The position numbers and the translations under genes are program-made. From assembly GCF_003024605.1 (NCBI RefSeq), contig NZ_PYJQ01000009.1, positions 1,178,001 to 1,242,000 on the forward strand: 64,000 bases of DNA. Direction: 5' to 3'. The notes under the pieces were generated by a model. It searched no databases, had not been told where the DNA came from, and saw only the letters and a program-made list of their open reading frames with translations. The DNA is from Rhizobium sp. JAB6. GTDB lineage: Bacteria > Pseudomonadota > Alphaproteobacteria > Rhizobiales > Rhizobiaceae. Positions 45,012 through 53,725 of this stretch are shown here, in pieces (within the stretch, counting starts at the first letter, position 1; each line of letters opens with the position of its first letter).

Positions 45012-46369
45012 GTGAGCCCAAAACCGCAAGCCGTGCCAGCATCACCCGCCGCCTGATCACTGCGCTCACCGGCACCGTCGTCGTCTTCTGGCTGATTGCG
45101 GTCGGCATCGGCGTCTATGTCGTCAATAAAGAACTCTCCGAGACCTTCGACGGCACATTGCAGGAAACCGCCGAGCGCCTGCTGCCGCTGGTACTCGACG
45201 ATCTCGCCAACCGCGACCGTTCCGGCGATCCTCAGAGCCTGGAAGAGCTCAATAAGGGCCTGAACCGGGAGTATCTGACCTATCAGGTGCTCGATGGGAA
45301 CGGCAAGGTCATCCTGCACTCCCATGATGCTCCTCCAATCGCCTATGACGTGCCGTTGAAGATCGGCTTCCACAATACGTCGCGATACCGGATCTATACC
45401 GAATCCTCTGCCGACGGGACGATCTTCCTGCACGTGGCCGACGCCTTCAAGAACCGCCGCGAGGCATCGCGCGAAAGCGGCGTCGCGCTGCTCTGGCCGC
45501 TGCTGGCGCTCATTCCGGCGAGCATCATCGCCATCGGCATCATCGTCGGCCGATCGCTCCGACCGATCGACCGCCTGCGCTCCGAGATCGCCACCAAGGA
45601 TGGCGGCAACATGGCGCCCATCGAGAGCGAAACACTGCCGCTCGAACTGCAGCCGATCGCCCGCTCCGTCAATCTGCTGCTGGAGCGCCTGCGGCTCGCC
45701 CTTGAAGCGGAGCGGGAATTCACCGCCAACAGCGCCCATGAGCTGCGCACTCCGATTGCTGGCGCCCTTGCCCAGACGCAGCGGCTGATTGCCGAGCTGC
45801 CGCAAGGGCAATTGACGGAACGCGCCGGCCGCATCGAGACGTCGCTCTCCAATCTCGGTCGGCTGGCCGAAAAGCTGCTGCAGCTTTCCCGCGCCCAGGC
45901 CGGGATCGGCGCCGGAGACAAACCGGCCGATCTTCTCGCCGTCATCGAAACCGTCATCGGCGATTACGACCGCGATACCGGCACGGCCGGCCGCGTCCTG
46001 CTGAAGAACGAGACTTCGGGAAAACTGATCCGCAATGTCGATATCGACGCCTTTGCGATCGTCATGCGCAACCTGATCGAAAACGCTTTGATCCATGGCC
46101 CGGCCGATGACGAAGTGACGGTCAGCGTCGACGACCGCACCGTCCGGGTCATCAATCGTGCAGCCGTCCTGTCCGCCCATGAGCTTGCCGGCCTTAAGAA
46201 GCGGTTCCGGCGCGGCAAGACGAAAGCGGCGGGCTCCGGCTTGGGATTGTCGATCGTCGAGCGCATCGTCGGCCAGATTGGCGGTCATCTCGATCTGCTG
46301 TCGCCGGCGACCGGCAGGACCGATGGTTTCGAAGCTAGAATTACCTTGCCGCTTCCGGCGGCGGATTGA
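45008..46369 (+). CDS. Sensor histidine kinase
   Basis: The 453-residue inner-membrane kinase has two helices (LITALTGTVVVFWLIAVGIG and WPLLALIPASIIAIGIIVG) around a periplasmic sensor domain of about 130 residues, then HisKA with the H-box AHELRTPI (His244) and an ATPase domain with N-box MRNLIENALIHG and G2 box GSGLGLSIVE. The usual G1 motif DxGxG is replaced by INRAAVL. The signal is unknown. It overlaps the response regulator and is the sensor of that pair. Confidence 0.9.
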   Translation: MSEPKTASRASITRRLITALTGTVVVFWLIAVGIGVYVVNKELSETFDGTLQETAERLLPLVLDDLANRDRSGDPQSLEELNKGLNREYLTYQVLDGNGKVILHSHDAPPIAYDVPLKIGFHNTSRYRIYTESSADGTIFLHVADAFKNRREASRESGVALLWPLLALIPASIIAIGIIVGRSLRPIDRLRSEIATKDGGNMAPIESETLPLELQPIARSVNLLLERLRLALEAEREFTANSAHELRTPIAGALAQTQRLIAELPQGQLTERAGRIETSLSNLGRLAEKLLQLSRAQAGIGAGDKPADLLAVIETVIGDYDRDTGTAGRVLLKNETSGKLIRNVDIDAFAIVMRNLIENALIHGPADDEVTVSVDDRTVRVINRAAVLSAHELAGLKKRFRRGKTKAAGSGLGLSIVERIVGQIGGHLDLLSPATGRTDGFEARITLPLPAAD

Positions 46370-46470
46370 CGACACCCCCTCTCGGGACGGATTGCCCCGC
46401 AAAAGATGATCTTGCAAAGACCGGCAAAGGGTGCGAGCAAGTGCGCCATGTTTCCAGCAGGTCGGTATCC

Positions 46471-47397
46471 ATGATCGTTTCCTTCGACATCGGCGGCAGC
46501 GCCATCAAGGGCGGCATTGCCCGCTCCATGACCGATATCGTTCCGCTGACGCGGCGCCCGACGCCCAGGCAGGAGTTCACAGAATTCGTCGCCGCCCTGC
46601 GCGACGTGATCGCGGAGGCGGAAGGCAAGCCGGATTGCCTCTCCTTCTCCATCGCCGGCGTCGTCGATCCCGATACGCAGGCGCTGACCTGCGCCAATAT
46701 TCCCTGCATTCACGGCCGGCACCTTGCCGCCGACCTCGAAGCGGAACTTGGCTATCCAGTGCTGATTGCCAACGATGCGGATTGCTTCGCCATGGCCGAA
46801 GCCATGTCGGGCGCAGGCCGCGGCCATCGCATCGTGTTCGGCGCCATTCTCGGCACAGGCGTCGGCGGCGGTCTGGTCGCAGATGGCCGGCTGGTCAACG
46901 CTGCGGGCGGCTTTGCCGGGGAATGGGGCCATGGCCCGATCATCGCCTCCTTCGCCGGCAATCCGCCGATTGCCATTCCCGCCTATCCCTGCGGCTGCGG
47001 CCAGAAGGGCTGCGTCGACACCGTCGGCGGCGCCCGCGGCATCGAACGCCTGCACAGGACGCTTCATGGCCTGGAACTCTCCAGCGAGGAGATCATCGGC
47101 CAATGGCTGAAGGGCGAAAGCCGCGCGGAACGCACGATCGACGTTATGGTGGATCTGGTCGCCTCGCCACTTGCCCTCACCGTCAACATAACCGGGGCGA
47201 CCATCGTGCCGGTCGGCGGCGGCCTTTCCAACGTCGAACCGCTCCTGGCAAGGCTGGACGAGGCGGTGCGTGCCCGCATCCTGCGCAAGTTCGGCAGACC
47301 GCTTGTCGTGCCCAGCGAGTGCAAGCTGGAACCGGGGCTCATCGGTGCCGCCCTGCTGGGCCTGCAATATGCCGGAGAGCATATCCATGCTGCTTGA
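46471..47397 (+). CDS. ROK-family sugar kinase (N-acetylmannosamine kinase-like)
   Basis: A 308-residue ROK kinase: N-terminal phosphate motif DIGGSAIKGG, catalytic Asp in NDADCFAMAEA, and the ROK zinc-binding motif CGCGQKGCVD. Such proteins phosphorylate glucose, N-acetylmannosamine or N-acetylglucosamine. The ATG at 46471 (MIVSFDIGG) is 101 bp after the kinase sensor gene; longer frames lack the motif start. It overlaps cutC by 11 bases. NanK-like function is one reading of the motif pattern. Confidence 0.85.
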   Translation: MIVSFDIGGSAIKGGIARSMTDIVPLTRRPTPRQEFTEFVAALRDVIAEAEGKPDCLSFSIAGVVDPDTQALTCANIPCIHGRHLAADLEAELGYPVLIANDADCFAMAEAMSGAGRGHRIVFGAILGTGVGGGLVADGRLVNAAGGFAGEWGHGPIIASFAGNPPIAIPAYPCGCGQKGCVDTVGGARGIERLHRTLHGLELSSEEIIGQWLKGESRAERTIDVMVDLVASPLALTVNITGATIVPVGGGLSNVEPLLARLDEAVRARILRKFGRPLVVPSECKLEPGLIGAALLGLQYAGEHIHAA

Positions 47398-48097
47398 GGT
47401 CTGCGTCGAGGATATTGCCGGCCTCAAGGCCGCCGTCGAGGGTGGCGGCGACCGCATCGAGCTTTGCAGTGCACTCCCTCTCGGCGGGCTGACGCCAAGT
47501 GCCGGGCTGATGGCCGCAGCCGCCAAGATGCCCGTCCCCGCATATGCAATTATTCGGCCGCGCGCCGGCAACTTCGTCTACTCGGCGGATGAACGTGATA
47601 TCATGAAGCGCGATATCGACGCGACGCGCGCCGCCGGGCTGTCGGGTGTCGTGCTCGGTGCCTCCCTGCCGGATGGGCGGCTCGATGTTGACACGCTCAC
47701 GGCTCTCGCTGCCCATGCGGAAGGCCTCGGCAAGACGCTGCACCGCACCTTCGATCTGGTACCCGACATCGAGGAAGCCGTCGATGCCGCGGTCTCCCTC
47801 GGCTTCGAGCGCATCCTGACATCCGGCGGCGCAAAGACCGCGGCGGAAGGGCTTGATATGCTCGAACAGGCGATTGCGGCCGCCGCCGGCCGCATCTCCA
47901 TCATGCCCGGTTCCGGCGTGACGCTTGCGACGGTCGGCCACCTATGGCCGCGCCTGCAGATCAGTGAGATCCATGCCTCCTGCTCGGCAACCGTCTTCGA
48001 GACGGATGCGCGAGTCATCGCCCTCGGCTTCTCGGCGCCATCGGCCCGCCGCACGGATGCCGCCACCGTCAGGGCGCTGAAGGCATATTTCGCCTAA
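47387..48097 (+). CDS. cutC: CutC-family protein
   Basis: The 236-residue TIM-barrel protein has the family segments LEVCVEDIAGLKAAVEGGGD, RIELCSALPLGGLTPSAGL and IIRPRAGNFVYS. CutC proteins have been linked with copper handling, though evidence is mixed. The start MLLEVCVED overlaps the ROK kinase gene by 11 bases, showing translational coupling. A carbohydrate-linked role is possible given the ROK partner. Confidence 0.9.
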   Translation: MLLEVCVEDIAGLKAAVEGGGDRIELCSALPLGGLTPSAGLMAAAAKMPVPAYAIIRPRAGNFVYSADERDIMKRDIDATRAAGLSGVVLGASLPDGRLDVDTLTALAAHAEGLGKTLHRTFDLVPDIEEAVDAAVSLGFERILTSGGAKTAAEGLDMLEQAIAAAAGRISIMPGSGVTLATVGHLWPRLQISEIHASCSATVFETDARVIALGFSAPSARRTDAATVRALKAYFA

Positions 48098-48337
48098 AGC
48101 TGACTGCATAGGACGGCAGCGGCTCTGCAGCAGGAGCCCCAAAGGCGGAAAGCCCGGAACACGAGAACCGGCCGCGCAAGATCGCGATCCGCTTTGAGCA
48201 ACATCATGAATTGACAAAAGAAACATTAGAATGATCAATCGTTCATAAACGCATATGCTGTAGTCATGAACATGGCTGCGCAACATATAGTTATTGCAGC
48301 AAGGTAAGTTTCCTCGGGAGTAGCTGTGATCTGAATC

Positions 48338-49219
48338 ATGTCGGTGGCGCCACCTCGCAAGAAAAGCAGGGCTGTCTTTTGGATTGCCGCCGTTGTCATC
48401 GGTTCGATCATCCTGGCAACTGCGCTCCTGGCTAACGATATGCATAATCTGCGGGCGCTGGATGATCGCTATCATCTCGATCTGTTTCCGAAACCGGAAG
48501 AACACGCAGCCGCACCGACCGCGCCCGTCCAGGAACAGCAGCCATCCCATGCAGTCACGCCTCAGGCGGCGGCACCGAAAGCATCAGCCCCGGCAGCACG
48601 AAACGTCCGGGTCAAGCCGGCGACGATTGCCGCCAAGACATCCGTCAAGAAAAGGTCCCATCTGCTGGACGAGCCCGTCGACGCGCTGCTGAGCGCCTTC
48701 GTGCGCAGCTGGCGGATATCGGGTCAGATGCTTTGCGCCGATCTCCGGAAGTTCGGCCTGTCCGTGGGCGAATGGCGGCAAAGCGAGCTGGGCGCCGGTA
48801 CTTCGGAGTGCAGCTATGCCATCCAGAAGGGCACCTATGGCGATCCCAAGGCTGCATCCTTCTTTATCATCGCCCGAGGCAAACCATCAGGCGAAATCGA
48901 TGCCATCCGCATCAAGGTCATCATGCCCGACAATGACGACGGCAAGGCCATTGCCGGCACCTTCGTCGACACTGTCGTCCTATTGCTGAACGAGACCCGC
49001 TGGCTGGACTTTCAGGCCGCGCTCGAGGCGATCGGCAAGCTGCAGGACGTGACGCTGCAAGCCTTCGGCGCCAAGCTTGCCTTTTTCAAGGAATTCCAGA
49101 GCAACAACAATTTCAACCTGCAGCTGGAATTGCGGAGAACATCGCCCGAGCAGCTGCGAACATCGATCGTCTTCGACAAGGCACGCTGGACATTGCCCTC
49201 TCCCCCATCGACCGACTGA
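48338..49219 (+). CDS. Single-helix exported hypothetical protein
   Basis: A 293-residue protein with an N-terminal helix (AVFWIAAVVIGSIILATALL, residues 12-31), a Pro/Ala/Lys-rich linker (about 50-105) and a C-terminal periplasmic domain of about 180 residues. The layout suggests an inner-membrane anchored periplasmic protein. GGGAG lies rather far (17 bases) before the ATG. I cannot name a family with certainty. A 240-bp upstream gap with an A/T-rich part precedes it. Confidence 0.7.
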   Translation: MSVAPPRKKSRAVFWIAAVVIGSIILATALLANDMHNLRALDDRYHLDLFPKPEEHAAAPTAPVQEQQPSHAVTPQAAAPKASAPAARNVRVKPATIAAKTSVKKRSHLLDEPVDALLSAFVRSWRISGQMLCADLRKFGLSVGEWRQSELGAGTSECSYAIQKGTYGDPKAASFFIIARGKPSGEIDAIRIKVIMPDNDDGKAIAGTFVDTVVLLLNETRWLDFQAALEAIGKLQDVTLQAFGAKLAFFKEFQSNNNFNLQLELRRTSPEQLRTSIVFDKARWTLPSPPSTD

Positions 49220-49428
49220 CCATATGGACTCCCGCCGATTTGAAAAGCCGGGTTCCTGTTGCGCTGCGCCATGGATGGTGTTCATATAGGCAGCGATTCC
49301 GAAGGTCGGCGGAACACCGGCCATCAGCATCATGTTTCCCGAGAGCACAACGCGGTTTCCGAAGGGATTCATGCAAATCGTCAAACGCGCCGGTCCGTCG
49401 GCCGGGCGTTGGAAAGCCGTTTCATTTC

Positions 49429-50889
49429 ATGGATTCGATAGATCCCAATCCGCAGGGTCAGGCTTTTGCGGTCGAACGCAATCCCCGCCTGCGCTACATC
49501 ATCCCCGCTGTGGTCGCAGTCGCCTTCCTGATGGAGCAGTTGGATTCGACCATTCTGATTACCGCCGTTCCCGATATCGCCAAGAGCCTCGATACGACAC
49601 CGCTTCGCATGAATCTGGCTGTCACGACCTATATCCTGACGCTTGCCATGTTCATTCCGGTGAGCGGATGGTTTGCGGATCGCTTCGGCGCCCGGCGCAT
49701 CTTCACGCTTTCCCTCTTCATCTTCACCATCGGTTCGATCCTCTGCGGACTGGCAACCAGCCTGCCGATGCTCATCGCCACGCGCGCGCTGCAGGGCTTC
49801 GGCGGCGCGATGATGACGCCGGTCGGGCGCCTCATCCTCATCCGCAGTTTTCCGCGCAGCCAGCTCGTGACTGCCATGACCTACATGACACTGCCCGCCG
49901 TCATGGGGCCTGTGATCGGGCCGGTACTTGGCGGCTTTCTGACAACCTATCTGTCCTGGCGCTGGATCTTCTGGGTAAACCTGCCCTTCGGACTGATCGG
50001 CATGGCCATGGCACTGCGCTATGTCGAGGATACAGAGCGCGGCGCGCCGATCAAATTCGATTTTCCCGGCTTCGTCATGGTCGGCCTCGGCTGCGTGCTG
50101 CTGCAATACGGCATCGAGAATATCGGCCGCCCGGCCATCCCCGTCTGGGCCATTGTCCTCACGCTTGCCGCCGCAGGTCTGCTGCTGGTGGGCTTCATCC
50201 GCTATGCGAAAAGCGTGGAGTCGCCAGCCGTGGATCTCACCCTCTTCAGGCTGCGCACCTTCCGCATCGGCACGCTTGCCGGTGGTATCTGTCGCGTCGG
50301 GTTGAACGGTGTGCCCTTCCTGCTGCCGCTGATGCTGCAGGTCGGCTTCGGCTTGAGTCCGATCGTATCGGGCACGCTGACCTTCGTCAGCGCCCTGAGC
50401 GCGCTGGCCGTACGGCCGGTCTCGGCAAAGCTGCTGAAGCTCTATGGGTTCGATCGCATGCTGACCTGGAGCGCCGTGTTCGGCGCCGCCGTGGTCGCGG
50501 GCTTTGCATTGATCACGCCCGATACGCCGCACTGGTTCATCATCGTCTACGTCTTCATCTTCGGGCTGGCGCGGGCCGGACAGTTCATGACGTCAAACAC
50601 CCTGTCCTATTCCGATACCCCCGCGGCACAGCTCAGCCGCGCGACCAGCTTGGGCGGTGTGCTGCAGCAATTGAGCGTCAGCTTCGGCGTCTCCGTCGCC
50701 GCCATGCTTCTGGGGCTGGTGACTTTGGACGGCTCGCCGCTCACGCCGGACAAGTTCCATCTGGCCTTCCTGCTGATGGCGGTCATACCGCTGCTCGGCA
50801 TACCCGGCTTCCTGAAACTGCAGCCCGAGGATGGCGTGCAGGTGAGCGGCCATCAACGCCAGCCGAAAACCAGCCGTAGTCGGGGCTAA
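49429..50889 (+). CDS. DHA2-type MFS exporter
   Basis: A 486-residue membrane protein with about 14 helices. MEQLDSTILITAVPDIAKSL at the first helix and PAVMGPVIGPVLGGFLTTYL (motif C) mark the DHA2 drug/proton antiporter group. The start MDSIDPNPQ at 49429 is the first Met before helix 1; an open frame runs 63 codons further upstream but has no transmembrane content. The 3' end overlaps the convergent spoVR gene by four bases. The substrate is unknown. Confidence 0.88.
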   Translation: MDSIDPNPQGQAFAVERNPRLRYIIPAVVAVAFLMEQLDSTILITAVPDIAKSLDTTPLRMNLAVTTYILTLAMFIPVSGWFADRFGARRIFTLSLFIFTIGSILCGLATSLPMLIATRALQGFGGAMMTPVGRLILIRSFPRSQLVTAMTYMTLPAVMGPVIGPVLGGFLTTYLSWRWIFWVNLPFGLIGMAMALRYVEDTERGAPIKFDFPGFVMVGLGCVLLQYGIENIGRPAIPVWAIVLTLAAAGLLLVGFIRYAKSVESPAVDLTLFRLRTFRIGTLAGGICRVGLNGVPFLLPLMLQVGFGLSPIVSGTLTFVSALSALAVRPVSAKLLKLYGFDRMLTWSAVFGAAVVAGFALITPDTPHWFIIVYVFIFGLARAGQFMTSNTLSYSDTPAAQLSRATSLGGVLQQLSVSFGVSVAAMLLGLVTLDGSPLTPDKFHLAFLLMAVIPLLGIPGFLKLQPEDGVQVSGHQRQPKTSRSRG

Positions 50890-52439
50890 GCCGCAAGTGC
50901 CGAAGCACGCGGATGAACGAGATGATCGCGAAGTACTGCGCCGGAGCGGTCGACTTCCTGCATCAGCACGTCATAGCTCCACAGATCGGCCAGATGCTGC
51001 AAGACGCGCTTTGCATCCATGTCGTCAAGCATCGCGCCGTTCAGCACCGTATGTTTGAGCAGCAGCCGCCTGTCGCCGGCAAGATCGACATCGACGATTT
51101 CGATATGGGGATCGATCCAGCCGACGTCATATTGCCGCGACAGCTCGCGGCGTATACGCCGATAGCCGCGCTCGTCATGAATGGCTGCAACCCTCAGCCC
51201 CTCTTCTTCCTCCGGATCATCCGTCAGCTGGAACATGCGCATCTTGCGCATCAGGTGCGGACTGAGGAACTGCGCAACAAAACTCTCGTCGCGATAATTG
51301 GCCCAAAGATCGCGCAGCACCGCCATGGCATCGCCGGTGCCGGCGATCTCCGGGAACCACTGGCGATCCTCCTCCTCCGGTTTCGTCACGATGCGCTCGA
51401 TATCCTGCATCATGGCAAAGCCGATCGCGTAAGGATTGAGGCCGGAATAGCGGGGATCGTTGAAGGTCGGCTGGAAAACCACGTTGGTATGCGATTTCAA
51501 AAATTCCAGAAAATCGCCGTCGCCGATGCCGCCGAGCTCGTGCAGCCGCGTCATGATGCGATAGTGCACATAGGTCGCCGTGCCCTCGTTCATCACCTTG
51601 GTCTGGCTCTGCGGATAGAAATATTGCGCGACATGGCGCACGATGCGGATGATCTCACGCTGCCAGGGTTTCAGCCGCGGCGCCATCTTTTCCAGGAAAT
51701 AGAGGATGTTCTCCTGCGGCAAACCGGCCAGCGCACGCCGGCGCTCCAGATCGAGGTCGTGGGTCTTCTTGCCAGGCCCGCTCGGAACCGTGCGCCAAAG
51801 ATCGTTGAAAATCTTCTCGTCATATTCGCGCCGCTCGCGCTCGCGCTTCTCCTCGTCGCGCAGGTCCGGCGTCTTCTTGCCGGCATAGCGATGAACCCCA
51901 TGCGACATCAGCGCATGGGCGGCATCCAGCGTGCGCTCGACGGCGGCGTGGCCATAGCGCTCCTCGCAGCGCGCGATGTAGCTCTTGGCGAAATTGAGAT
52001 AGTCGAGAATGCCTTCGGCATCGGTCCAGAGCTTGAAGAGATAATTGTTCTTGAAGAAGTGATTGTGGCCGAAGGCGGCATGCGCGATGACGAGCGCCTG
52101 CATCGTCGCCGTATTCTCCTCCATGAGATAGGAGATGCAGGGCGAGCTGTTGATGACGATCTCATAGGCAAGGCCGCGCAGACCCTTGCGGTAAAAGGCC
52201 TCATGATGGGCGAAGTGCTTGCCGAAGGACCAGTGTTTGTAGAACAGCGGCATGCCGATCGAGGAATAGACGTCGAGCATCTGCTCGGCGGTGATGATCT
52301 CGATCTGGTTGGGATAGACATCGAGACCGAGGTCGTCGACAGCGATCTTTTCGCAGGCATCGTGAATTCGCTGGATGGTGGCGAAATCCCAGTCCGCGCC
52401 TTCGAAAAGCCGCTCCATCGATGCCTTCTTTGCCATCAT
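50886..52439 (-). CDS. spoVR: SpoVR-family protein
   Basis: A 517-residue soluble protein of the SpoVR family, widespread in non-sporulating Proteobacteria. The segments FGHNHFFKNNYLFKLWTDAE and VMNEGTATYVHYRIMTRLHE are family hallmarks. The first ATG (52439) forms an ATGA overlap with the YhbH gene stop; a second ATG (52436) is better spaced from AAGGAG. It is the last gene of the prkA-yhbH-spoVR set; its function is unresolved but linked with stress physiology in other bacteria. Confidence 0.92.
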   Translation of the reverse strand: MMAKKASMERLFEGADWDFATIQRIHDACEKIAVDDLGLDVYPNQIEIITAEQMLDVYSSIGMPLFYKHWSFGKHFAHHEAFYRKGLRGLAYEIVINSSPCISYLMEENTATMQALVIAHAAFGHNHFFKNNYLFKLWTDAEGILDYLNFAKSYIARCEERYGHAAVERTLDAAHALMSHGVHRYAGKKTPDLRDEEKRERERREYDEKIFNDLWRTVPSGPGKKTHDLDLERRRALAGLPQENILYFLEKMAPRLKPWQREIIRIVRHVAQYFYPQSQTKVMNEGTATYVHYRIMTRLHELGGIGDGDFLEFLKSHTNVVFQPTFNDPRYSGLNPYAIGFAMMQDIERIVTKPEEEDRQWFPEIAGTGDAMAVLRDLWANYRDESFVAQFLSPHLMRKMRMFQLTDDPEEEEGLRVAAIHDERGYRRIRRELSRQYDVGWIDPHIEIVDVDLAGDRRLLLKHTVLNGAMLDDMDAKRVLQHLADLWSYDVLMQEVDRSGAVLRDHLVHPRASALAA

Positions 52440-53707
52440 CCGCTCCTTGTTTCCGCCGTCCGACGCTGGAAGAGATCGTGGAAGACCGGATAGATCTGGC
52501 TGCGATCGCTGACACGCCGCATGGAAAGCACCGGCCAGGCTGCCTGCATCCGCTCATAAAGCGACCAGATCGCCGAGCCCGACGATATCGCGACGCTGCG
52601 CGATTCCCCCACTTCGAGATAGGCAAAATATTGGCAGACGGGCAGGATCTCGCTCGTCATCAGAGCCGCCGTCGTCGCATTGTCGGAATAGGCATTGTCG
52701 CCGTCCGATGCCTGCGCCGCGTAGATGTTCCAGTCGGACGCCGGAAAGCGGTCACGCACGATCTGCCGCATCGCCTCGAGCGCACTCGAAACCTGGGTGC
52801 CGCCGGTCGCTGGGCTGCGGAAGAAGGTCTCCTCGTCCACCTCCTCAGCGACATCCGTGTGGCGGATGAACACGATCTCGACGCGGCGATACTGCCGGGT
52901 CAGAAAGATATAAAGCAGCATGTAGAAGCGCTTGGCGAGATCCTTCATATGCTCGGTCATCGAACCCGAGACATCCATCAGGCAGAACATGACGGCCTGC
53001 GCCACCGGTTTCGGCTCGTTCTCGAAGCGGCGATAGCGGATGTCGATCGGGTCGATATAGGGAATGCGCCGGACCTTCGATTCCAGCCTCTTGATCTCTT
53101 CTTCGAGCTGTGCGCGGCGCTTCTCGTCCGTGCACTCCTCGGCCTCCTCGATGAGCTTTTCGACCGTTTCCGGTTTCGGGCGGTGAAGCGCGACACGGCG
53201 CATCATGGCAAGGCGCATCGTGCGGTTGATGGCGAGGTTGGCGGGCGATCCCGTCACCGAATAGCCCGAGCGCACCGGGTTGATCTGATCCGCCGACATC
53301 AGGCGGCGCTTGGCAAGATCGGGCAATTCGAGATCGTCGAGGAAGAGATCGAGGAACTCGTCCCGCGTCAGAATGAAGCGGAAGGCATCCTCGCCGGAGC
53401 CGTCGCCACCTGCGCGGCCCTTGCCGCCGCCGCCTTCGGGCCGCGGCAGGATATCGCCTTCGATGAAGTCCTTGTTACCGGGAAGAATGTGTTCCTTCAG
53501 GCCCTCTGGGCCACGATGGAACCGAGGTTCCTCGGTTCCATCCAGGGGAATGCTGACTTCGCCACCCTTCAGAATGTCCTGAATGTCGCGATTTTGAGAG
53601 GATTCATAGACCGCTCTCTGCACCAGCGCTTTTGCTCTTCGCAAAAACCGTTGACGATTTTCCAGACTTTTTCCGCCTGGGTTCAGGCGCCTGTCAACAA
53701 TGTGCAT
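52436..53707 (-). CDS. YeaH/YhbH-family protein (DUF444)
   Basis: A 423-residue protein. The C-terminal half contains a von Willebrand A-like domain with the MIDAS DVSGSMTEHMKD (near residues 244-255). The N-terminal half is basic, with a Gly-rich linker (about 92-106). AAGGAAGGA precedes the ATG at 53707. It follows prkA by 18 bp and overlaps spoVR, showing the standard three-gene operon. Confidence 0.92.
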   Translation of the reverse strand: MHIVDRRLNPGGKSLENRQRFLRRAKALVQRAVYESSQNRDIQDILKGGEVSIPLDGTEEPRFHRGPEGLKEHILPGNKDFIEGDILPRPEGGGGKGRAGGDGSGEDAFRFILTRDEFLDLFLDDLELPDLAKRRLMSADQINPVRSGYSVTGSPANLAINRTMRLAMMRRVALHRPKPETVEKLIEEAEECTDEKRRAQLEEEIKRLESKVRRIPYIDPIDIRYRRFENEPKPVAQAVMFCLMDVSGSMTEHMKDLAKRFYMLLYIFLTRQYRRVEIVFIRHTDVAEEVDEETFFRSPATGGTQVSSALEAMRQIVRDRFPASDWNIYAAQASDGDNAYSDNATTAALMTSEILPVCQYFAYLEVGESRSVAISSGSAIWSLYERMQAAWPVLSMRRVSDRSQIYPVFHDLFQRRTAETRSG

Positions 53708-53725
53708 TCCTTCTTCCTTGGTGGC

